NCBI GenBank assembly: GCA_023399675.1
Contig: JAEWOM010000204.1
Span: 1-5,095 of the forward strand
Origin: Bacteroidota bacterium
GTDB taxonomy: Bacteria; Bacteroidota; Bacteroidia; Flavobacteriales; Weeksellaceae
Direction of reading: 5' to 3'
Length of the DNA: 5,095 bases
In this document: positions 1-5,095 of the stretch, one piece after another
Layout of the letters: each line of letters begins with the position of its first letter
Position numbering within the stretch: position 1 is the stretch's first letter
Notes under the pieces: model-generated
Database searches by the model: none
Told to the model about the DNA's origin: nothing
What the model saw: the letters and a program-made list of their open reading frames with translations, nothing else
Position numbers and translations under genes: made by a program

Positions 1-363
1 TACGAAATTGGCGGCGGCTGGTTTCTTACTGCGATTTTCCTCCTGCTTACCGGTCAGCTGACTACTGTCGGTGAAATAAGCAGCAGCGATTTGGCGTTAG
101 TATTACTGCTGGCATCCCTGTTTACAGCGTATCCCATGCTGGAATCCGTGAATCTGATGAAATATATTTCTCCGTTTACGCTGGTTCTTACCGTAAATCT
201 TGAACCGGTCTACGGTATTATACTGGCTTTTTTTATCTTTGGGGAATCCGAAAAAATGAGCACAGGATTTTATCTGGCATCTTTGGTAATGATACTGGCA
301 ATTGCTGTTAATGGAATATTGAAATCCAGAAGGCAGACACAAAAAAAATTAGAAACTAAATGA
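1..363 (+). CDS. EamA/DMT-family transporter, C-terminal part (5' end outside window)
   Basis: Inner-membrane permease of the drug/metabolite transporter superfamily (EamA fold); these export or import small metabolites and the substrate cannot be read from the sequence. The frame is open from base 1 and gives 120 residues. With a usual family length of about 280-300, more than half of the protein lies upstream. Four hydrophobic segments are visible, at about fragment residues 6-24, 31-49, 58-80 and 88-107. Between them is the typical second EamA repeat pattern, including ISPFT, NLEPVYGI and a FGE turn before the last helix. The tail is basic (KSRRQTQKK), as expected for a cytoplasmic C-terminus. 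The TGA stop overlaps the next start codon in an ATGA, which suggests translational coupling to the outer-membrane protein gene. The family call is firm; the substrate is unknown. Confidence 0.85.
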   Translation, partial: YEIGGGWFLTAIFLLLTGQLTTVGEISSSDLALVLLLASLFTAYPMLESVNLMKYISPFTLVLTVNLEPVYGIILAFFIFGESEKMSTGFYLASLVMILAIAVNGILKSRRQTQKKLETK

Positions 364-1445
364 AAAAATACAGCATTGTTCTGCTATTGATATTTTCTGT
401 GATGTATCAGGCTCAGATTGTAAGAAAATACTCAAATGAATTTCTGAATATCGGTGCTGGTGCACGGGGCCTCGGAATGGGCGGTGCCGTACTGACGAGC
501 CAGGATGATGTGTACTCACCAATGTGGAACCCTGCAGGATTAATGGGTGTTGACCAGGACTGGCAGGCAGCAGCGATGCACGCAGAATATTTTGAAAGCA
601 TTGCGAAATACGATTATATCGGTTTCGCCAAACCCATCGACAGCAGAGGCGGTGTCTTTGGTGTTTCGATCGTGCGCCTTGGTGTGGACGACATCCTGAA
701 CACTACGCAGATGATCGATCCCGAAGGCAATATCGACTACGACAGAATCACAAAATTCTCGCAGGCAGATTACGCTGCACTGATTTCTTATGCTTTCCGC
801 CCGGGAGGAAATCACCGGCTTAGCGTGGGAGCAACGGCAAAGCTGGTTTACAGAAATGTCGGAAAATTTGCAAACGCTTTCGGTTTCGGTTTTGATTTGG
901 GTGCAATCTACAATGCCGACAACGGTTGGAATTACGGCGTCATGGTACGTGACATTACAACTACGGTCAATTTTTGGAATGTGAATCAGGAAGAATTATC
1001 CACCATCGTGAATGGTGAAGAATTCAACCCGGCGCCGGAAGACAAAATGGAACTTACGATGCCGAAATTAAACGCAGGTCTCAGCAAAAACTTTGAACTG
1101 AGTCAAAACATGAGTCTTCTGCCGGAAGTCGGACTGAATATTGATTTTGCGAAAACTGCCGCACTGGTTTCCACAGATTTTGCGAGTGTAACTCCATACG
1201 CCGGAGCAGAACTGAACTACAGCGATCTCATTTTTGTGAGACTGGGTGTTAACCGTTTTCAAACCATTACAGATATCGAAAATCTGAACAGAAAAGTTTC
1301 TTTTCAGCCCAGTGCCGGTGTCGGACTTCATTACCGCGGTTTAACGCTGGATTATGCCATTACCAACTCCGGTTTGGGAGGAAGCAATTATTTTTCGAAT
1401 TATTTCTCGCTGAAGTTTGATATGGGAAGGTTCCGAAACAATTAA
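360..1445 (+). CDS. PorV/PorQ-family outer-membrane beta-barrel protein
   Basis: Predicted outer-membrane barrel of 361 residues in the PorV/PorQ (UPF0164, FadL-like) family. Family members include the type IX secretion proteins PorV and PorQ, but many paralogues have no known role. A signal peptide is clear: MKK, a hydrophobic core at residues 4-15, and likely cleavage after Ala18 (YQA|Q). The mature N-terminus carries the family signature at residues 28-61: FLNIGAGARGLGMGGA, then a D-D-x-Y-S-P-M-W-N-P-A-G-L stretch. The rest alternates polar and aromatic residues like beta strands. The last strand ends in YFSLKFDMGRF, an aromatic-rich C-terminus common in outer-membrane proteins. The signature reads GARGLGMGG rather than the AADARAAGMGD pattern I recall for genuine PorV, so I do not assign porV or porQ. 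The start lies in an ATGA overlap with the transporter gene, after an A-rich leader without a Shine-Dalgarno sequence. It is probably co-transcribed with the following gene 16 bases on. Confidence 0.85.
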   Translation: MKKYSIVLLLIFSVMYQAQIVRKYSNEFLNIGAGARGLGMGGAVLTSQDDVYSPMWNPAGLMGVDQDWQAAAMHAEYFESIAKYDYIGFAKPIDSRGGVFGVSIVRLGVDDILNTTQMIDPEGNIDYDRITKFSQADYAALISYAFRPGGNHRLSVGATAKLVYRNVGKFANAFGFGFDLGAIYNADNGWNYGVMVRDITTTVNFWNVNQEELSTIVNGEEFNPAPEDKMELTMPKLNAGLSKNFELSQNMSLLPEVGLNIDFAKTAALVSTDFASVTPYAGAELNYSDLIFVRLGVNRFQTITDIENLNRKVSFQPSAGVGLHYRGLTLDYAITNSGLGGSNYFSNYFSLKFDMGRFRNN

Positions 1446-1461
1446 AACAAACAAAAACCTG

Positions 1462-2193
1462 ATGAAAATAGTAGCTCTTTTATTTGCAGCGTGTATTTCG
1501 GCAAACGTATTTGGACAGCAGGTTTCTGATTACTCCCAAATCATTGTCCCGGAGAAATTTACAGACTTTAAGGAAACGAATCAATATAATCTGAACAGGC
1601 AGCTTGGCGCAGCACTTACCGGTAAACGCTATCAGGTGGTTTCCGATCTTTCTCAGGTTACACAACCCTGCTCAGCGCTTTCAGCAGAAATCAACGACAG
1701 GAGCACCATTTTCAAGACCAAAATTGAACTGAATTTTAAGGACTGTAATAATAAAATCATCAGCAGTGTGCCTGCGACTTCCGCCTTAAAGGATTACGAA
1801 AAAGGGTTTCAGGAAGCTTTAAGAAGCGCGACGAGCCAGATCGCAACTTCCAGTCCCGACAGCAAAGTTCCTCCGAAAAATGAAGCAGTTTCTTCGACAG
1901 CGCAAACTGTTACTGTGCCGGTTGAAACGCCTGCTGCCCGAAATGTTCTGTACACATTCAATTCCGAGCAATATCAAAAAGTGGCTGATAACAGCGGCAA
2001 TTTCAGCCTGATCCGAACCAAAGACGGACTTCCTTTCGCACGGTTTTTTACAACCAGTAAAAAAGGAGTTTATCTCGTAAAACTGAATACAGAGCAAACA
2101 ACGGTTGCCTTTGATGAAGGTTCCCGACTGATTGTTGATTCACCGGCAAGTTCAGGAAAACAGGTCATCAAATTCGACCTTAAAAAGCAGTAA
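1462..2193 (+). CDS. Exported protein of unknown function, flavobacterial 'IIVPEKF' type
   Basis: I do not recognise a characterised function. The 243-residue protein has a signal peptide at residues 1-18 with likely cleavage at VFG|QQ. Cys11 lies too close to the N-terminus, and in the wrong context, to make a good lipobox. Residues 22-130 resemble a conserved Bacteroidota domain: DYSQIIVPEKF, then a Q-Y-N-L-N helix start, a Cys70 region, an IFKTKIELNFKDC strand ending at Cys95, and a helix with KGFQEALRSA. Cys70 and Cys95 are the only cysteines of the mature protein and could form a disulfide. A Ser/Pro/Thr/Val-rich linker (about 129-160) leads to a C-terminal beta-rich region (163-240). 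An in-frame ATG at 1417 would overlap the barrel gene by 29 bases and put 15 polar residues before the signal peptide, so I chose 1462. An A-rich leader precedes the start. Its position suggests co-expression with the barrel protein. Confidence 0.8.
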   Translation: MKIVALLFAACISANVFGQQVSDYSQIIVPEKFTDFKETNQYNLNRQLGAALTGKRYQVVSDLSQVTQPCSALSAEINDRSTIFKTKIELNFKDCNNKIISSVPATSALKDYEKGFQEALRSATSQIATSSPDSKVPPKNEAVSSTAQTVTVPVETPAARNVLYTFNSEQYQKVADNSGNFSLIRTKDGLPFARFFTTSKKGVYLVKLNTEQTTVAFDEGSRLIVDSPASSGKQVIKFDLKKQ

Positions 2194-2200
2194 AATCATC

Positions 2201-3991
2201 CTAACTGTTGAAGTAATCCCAGACAATTTTACCTTTGGATTTTCCTAAAATTTCCTCAAGCGTGTCGAGGCTGGATTCTTTCACTCTCTTCACGGATTTC
2301 AGTTTTTGAAAGAGCAGCGCAACCGTCTTTTCACCGATTCCCGGAATCTGATCGAGTTCAGTTTTTATCGTCGTATTCTTCCGCCGTGTCCGGTGATGTT
2401 TTACTCCGAACCGATGGGCTTCATCGCGCACACGCTGTAATATTTTCAATGTTTCCGATTTTTTATCGAGGTAAAGAGGAACCGGATCATGCGGAAAATA
2501 AATTTCTTCAAGTCTTTTTGCAATGCCGATAACGGTGATTTTCCCCTGAAGTCCGAGCACATCCAGACTTTTTAAGGCAGACGACAACTGGCCTTTTCCG
2601 CCGTCAATCACAATAAGTTGCGGCAGGTTTTCTCCTTCATCCAACATCCGTTTATACCGGCGGAAAATAACTTCTTCCATTGTTGCAAAATCATTCGGAC
2701 CTTCCACGGTTTTCGGATGAAAAACCCGGTAATCATTCTTACTCGGCTTTCCGTCTTTAAAAACAACACATGCCGAAACCGGATTGGAACCTTGAATATT
2801 AGAATTGTCGAATCCTTCAATATGGCGTGGCTCTACCGGCATTCGCAGCAGTTTCTGCATTTCGGCCATAATTCTGTTCGTGTGTCGGTCCGGATCGACA
2901 ATTTGTATTTGTTTGAGTTTTTCGAGCCTGTATTCTTTTGCATTTTTTTCAGACAGTTCTACGATCCGCTTCTTGTCGCCAACCTTTGGAACCATAATTC
3001 TGGCACCCGGAATTTGTACCGAAAGGTGGAAAGGAAGAAAAATTTCCTTCGAATCTGACGAAAATTTCCTTCGAATTTCTATTAGCGCCTCCTCCATGAT
3101 TTCTTCATCGGTTTCCTCAAGAATCTTTTTTACCTCGGTGGTATAACTTTGAATGATATTGCCGTTTCTGATCTTAAAATAATTGACGTATGCTGCGGTT
3201 TCATCGCTCGTCATTCCGAAAACATCAACATCATCGATATTCGGATTTACTACCGTATGTTTCGCCTGATAATTCTCCAGCAAAGCCATCCGTTCCTTTA
3301 CCGACTGTGCTTCTTCAAACTGCAGCTTTTCGGCAAAACGTGTCATCTGATAAACCAGATATTCCTGCGCTTTACGGAAATCGCCTTTAATAATTCCACG
3401 GATTGCATCGACTTTCTGATCGTATTCTTCCTTAGTTTCAAGCATTTCGCACGGACCCGCGCAGTTTTTTATATGATATTCCAGACAAACCCTGTACTTT
3501 CCTTCGGCAATTTTTTCGGGAGCGAGATTCAGATTGCAGGTTCTGAGTTTATAAATATTCTTTACTGTATCAAGCAAAAATCTGGCAGGCTTCACTTTTG
3601 CGTACGGACCATAGTATTCCGAACCGTCTTTGATCTTCGTCCGCGTCAGAAAAATTCTGGGAAAATCTTCATTTTTGATGCAAATCCAGGGAAATGATTT
3701 GTCATCCTTCATCATTACATTGTAAAAAGGTTGATGCTCTTTTATCAGATTATTTTCAAGCAGCAGCGCATCATATTCACTCGGAACAATGGTTGTTTCG
3801 AGCCGGTGAATTTTTTTAACCATGATCCTGGTCCTGTATCCCGAAACATTCTTGTTGAAATACGAGAGAACCCGGTTTTTCAGATTTTTGGCTTTGCCAA
3901 CATACAGCAGCTGGCCTTCTTTATCATAATAGCGGTATACGCCGGATTCCGAAGGAAGTGTTTTAAGCTGGAGCTGAAGATCAACATTCAT
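2201..3991 (-). CDS. uvrC: UvrABC excinuclease subunit C
   Basis: UvrC makes both incisions around a DNA lesion after UvrA and UvrB have located it, in cytoplasmic nucleotide excision repair. The 596-residue length is normal. Residues 13-95 form the GIY-YIG nuclease (3' incision), with Tyr19, Tyr30, Gly32, Lys33, Arg40, Tyr44, Glu79 and Asn91 at the expected places. Four cysteines (152, 169, 177, 181) match the cluster that binds Fe-S in E. coli UvrC. A UVR motif at about 205-240 is the UvrB-binding helical hairpin. The C-terminal half is the RNase H-like nuclease (5' incision), with Asp395 (GFDNSN), Asp434, Asp463 (VIDGGKGQ) and His526 (RDEAHRFGV). A helix-hairpin-helix lies at about 546-582 (IPGIGEKT). 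The start puts GVY at residues 17-19, as in other UvrC proteins; the next Met is residue 57, inside the nuclease. It stands alone here, convergent with the left genes and divergent from hutH. No key residue is missing. Confidence 0.98.
   Translation of the reverse strand: MNVDLQLQLKTLPSESGVYRYYDKEGQLLYVGKAKNLKNRVLSYFNKNVSGYRTRIMVKKIHRLETTIVPSEYDALLLENNLIKEHQPFYNVMMKDDKSFPWICIKNEDFPRIFLTRTKIKDGSEYYGPYAKVKPARFLLDTVKNIYKLRTCNLNLAPEKIAEGKYRVCLEYHIKNCAGPCEMLETKEEYDQKVDAIRGIIKGDFRKAQEYLVYQMTRFAEKLQFEEAQSVKERMALLENYQAKHTVVNPNIDDVDVFGMTSDETAAYVNYFKIRNGNIIQSYTTEVKKILEETDEEIMEEALIEIRRKFSSDSKEIFLPFHLSVQIPGARIMVPKVGDKKRIVELSEKNAKEYRLEKLKQIQIVDPDRHTNRIMAEMQKLLRMPVEPRHIEGFDNSNIQGSNPVSACVVFKDGKPSKNDYRVFHPKTVEGPNDFATMEEVIFRRYKRMLDEGENLPQLIVIDGGKGQLSSALKSLDVLGLQGKITVIGIAKRLEEIYFPHDPVPLYLDKKSETLKILQRVRDEAHRFGVKHHRTRRKNTTIKTELDQIPGIGEKTVALLFQKLKSVKRVKESSLDTLEEILGKSKGKIVWDYFNS
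3039..3076. repeat. 16-base direct repeat inside uvrC, offset 22 bases
   Basis: AAAATTTCCTTCGAAT occurs exactly at 3039-3054 and again at 3061-3076, with six bases between. Because the offset is not a multiple of three, the copies are read in different frames of uvrC: one gives IRRKF (residues 306-310), the other covers DSKEIF (313-318). The region joins the UVR motif to the RNase H-like domain. Confidence 0.9.
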
Positions 3992-3995
3992 AACA

Positions 3996-4003
3996 CAAAA
4001 ATA
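3996..4003 (-). promoter_or_regulatory. Putative Bacteroidota -7 promoter box for uvrC
   Basis: On the minus strand these bases read TATTTTTG, a full match to the Bacteroidota -7 consensus TANNTTTG. Upstream, at 4022-4024, the minus strand reads TTC, two of three bases of the -33 TTG, with an 18-base gap. Only four bases separate the box from the uvrC ATG, so the mRNA would have almost no leader. The motif is short and AT-rich, so a chance match is possible. Confidence 0.35.
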
Positions 4004-4130
4004 AGAATTGAAGTTATACCTGAACTTTCTGATTGAGCGGATTTACAAACAAACCGGGAAAAGCTTTTATCATTCCTTTTAAACAACGAACTTCAGTGAT
4101 TAGCTGCGCGGGAAATCAATCGCAAATTCT

Positions 4131-4138
4131 TACATTTA
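4131..4138 (+). promoter_or_regulatory. Weak candidate -7 promoter box for hutH
   Basis: TACATTTA differs from the Bacteroidota TANNTTTG consensus only in its last base and lies 17 bases before the hutH ATG. That would give a short leader of about a dozen bases. I found no TTG at the expected -33 distance, so the call is tentative. Confidence 0.22.
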
Positions 4139-4155
4139 CACGATAATATTATACT

Positions 4156-5095
4156 ATGATTTACGGTGTTGACCATTTTACGTTTCATGATGTTCTGAAA
4201 ATTGCAAAAGAGCCGACTCTTGCTACGCTTAACGGTAAAGCGGTAAGCCAGATTTTAAAATCTCAGGAAAATGTAATGGCCATCGTAGAATCCGACCGCA
4301 CGGTTTACGGTATAAACACGGGCTTCGGACCGTTGTATGATGTAAAAATTTCTCCTGATGAAACAGCACAGCTGCAGCACAATTTAATTATTTCCCATGC
4401 TGTTGGTGTGGGCAAGCCGATTGATGCGGAGCTCTCTAAAATCATGATGATTGCCAAAATTCATGCGTTGTCGAAAGGATTTTCCGGCGTATCACTGGAA
4501 GTGATTGAGAGGCTGATGATCATGCTGGAATATGATATCATTCCGGTTATTCCGGAACAGGGATCTGTCGGAGCCTCGGGCGATCTTGCACCGCTGGCGC
4601 ACATGGTACTTCCTCTGTTGGGACTCGGAAAGGTTTGGCAGGGAGAAAAAATCGTGGAAACGGCCAAGATTCTTAAAAAACACAGCTTAAAACCGTTGAA
4701 ATTAGGACCAAAAGAAGGTTTAGGCCTGATCAATGGAACCCAGTTTATCCTTGCGCATGCCATTAAAGGACTGGAAAAAATGGAATATTTGCTCGATTTG
4801 GCTGATATGGCGGCAGCAATGTCCATTGAAGCATACAGAGGATCTGCCAGTCCGTTCAAAAAGCAGCTGCACGACATCAGACCGTTCTCCGGAAGTAAAA
4901 AAGTAGCAGCCAGAATGCTGAAATTCCTGAAAAACAGTGATAACCTGAAATCGCACGAATACTGTGAACGTGTTCAGGATCCATACAGTATGAGATGTGT
5001 TCCACAGGTTCATGGCGCAAGCCGTAATGCATTTGAGCATCTCATGGCACAGGCAGAAATCGAACTGAATTCGGTAACGGACAATCCGATCGTAC
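4156..5095 (+). CDS. hutH: Histidine ammonia-lyase (histidase), N-terminal 313 residues; 3' end outside window
   Basis: HutH removes ammonia from L-histidine to give urocanate, the first step of histidine catabolism, in the cytoplasm. The core ASG triplet that cyclises to the MIO electrophile is at residues 140-142 within GSVGASGDLAPLAHM. Other active-site residues match Pseudomonas putida HutH: Tyr51 (YGINTGFGP), His81 (SHAVGVG), Asn193 (LINGTQ), Gln274, Tyr277 and Arg280 (VQDPYSMRC). The QDPYS context, and the VTDNP near the cut end, favour histidase over tyrosine ammonia-lyase, where I recall QEYYS in the flavobacterial enzyme. With a family length of about 500, roughly 60% is present. A TAA in the same frame at 4144-4146 makes ATG 4156 the first possible start, and the next Met is residue 41. 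It is divergent from uvrC. No other hut gene is in view. Confidence 0.95.
   Translation, partial: MIYGVDHFTFHDVLKIAKEPTLATLNGKAVSQILKSQENVMAIVESDRTVYGINTGFGPLYDVKISPDETAQLQHNLIISHAVGVGKPIDAELSKIMMIAKIHALSKGFSGVSLEVIERLMIMLEYDIIPVIPEQGSVGASGDLAPLAHMVLPLLGLGKVWQGEKIVETAKILKKHSLKPLKLGPKEGLGLINGTQFILAHAIKGLEKMEYLLDLADMAAAMSIEAYRGSASPFKKQLHDIRPFSGSKKVAARMLKFLKNSDNLKSHEYCERVQDPYSMRCVPQVHGASRNAFEHLMAQAEIELNSVTDNPIV

Larger units (their letters stand above)
3992..4155. other. Divergent intergenic region between uvrC and hutH
   Basis: These 164 bases must hold the promoters of both divergent genes. The region is AT-rich and contains two perfect short palindromes: AAAAGCTTTT at 4059-4068 and ATAATATTAT at 4143-4152, the latter just before the hutH start. 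A 5-base inverted repeat, TGATT (4097-4101) and AATCA (4114-4118), is too weak to call an operator. I see no gene, RNA gene or good terminator in it. Confidence 0.7.

Noticed and set aside
91..363. A separate short protein starting at TTG 91
   Set aside because: The same frame is open back to base 1 and encodes another membrane helix of the EamA repeat, so this is the tail of one longer gene.
1417..1461. Earlier ATG for the exported protein
   Set aside because: It would overlap the barrel gene and add 15 mostly polar residues ahead of a good signal peptide that begins at 1462.
1470..1500. Lipobox at Cys11 of the exported protein
   Set aside because: The residues before it are F-A-A and the hydrophobic stretch before it is only about seven residues, while a good signal peptidase I site follows at residue 18.
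2618..3058. 146-codon + strand open frame opposite uvrC
   Set aside because: It is antisense to strongly conserved uvrC coding sequence, its protein resembles no family I know, and it has no upstream signals of its own.
3149..3697. 182-codon + strand open frame opposite uvrC
   Set aside because: It is antisense to the UVR and cysteine-cluster part of uvrC and rich in Phe/Ile/Cys, as a shadow of another frame would be.
3731..4036. 101-codon + strand frame covering the uvrC 5' end and promoter
   Set aside because: It lies mostly over the GIY-YIG domain on the other strand and has no recognisable domain or start signal.
4461..4877. 138-codon - strand frame opposite hutH
   Set aside because: It mirrors the conserved MIO region of hutH; the cysteine- and serine-rich translation looks like a reverse-strand shadow.
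4156..5095. Tyrosine or phenylalanine ammonia-lyase instead of histidase
   Set aside because: The SHAVGVG and VQDPYSMRC contexts fit histidases better than the tyrosine enzymes; the missing C-terminal part means this is not absolute.

Overview
The window looks like ordinary chromosomal DNA from a member of the Bacteroidota, most likely class Flavobacteriia and possibly the Chryseobacterium/Kaistella group. The placement is an inference from four things. There is a PorV/PorQ-family outer-membrane protein. There is a Bacteroidota-type exported 'IIVPEKF' protein. Start codons are preceded by A-rich leaders rather than Shine-Dalgarno sequences. A TANNTTTG-like -7 promoter box lies in front of uvrC. 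The window holds five protein-coding genes, two of them cut by its edges. I see no RNA gene, insertion sequence, CRISPR array or integration scar.

Left part (1-2193, + strand): three tightly packed genes that probably share a transcript. The first is the C-terminal 120 residues of an EamA/DMT-type inner-membrane permease. Its stop codon overlaps the start of the next gene in an ATGA (360-363). That second gene encodes a 361-residue PorV/PorQ-family beta-barrel with a signal peptide. After 16 bases comes a 243-residue exported protein of unknown function. The three products would sit in the inner membrane, the outer membrane and the periplasm or cell surface.

Middle (2201-3991, - strand): a complete uvrC, the nuclease subunit of UvrABC nucleotide excision repair, with all recognised catalytic residues and a four-cysteine cluster. 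It converges on the left-hand genes with only 7 bases between stop codons and no visible terminator.

Right part (3992-5095): a 164-base divergent intergenic region, then the first 313 residues of hutH, histidine ammonia-lyase, which enters histidine degradation. It runs off the right edge. The rest of the hut pathway is not in the window.

I found no convincing evidence of a new multi-gene system. The points most worth a second look are the ATGA-coupled transporter/barrel/exported-protein unit, an out-of-frame 16-base direct repeat inside uvrC, a uvrC promoter box that would give an almost leaderless mRNA, and the terminator-free convergent junction.
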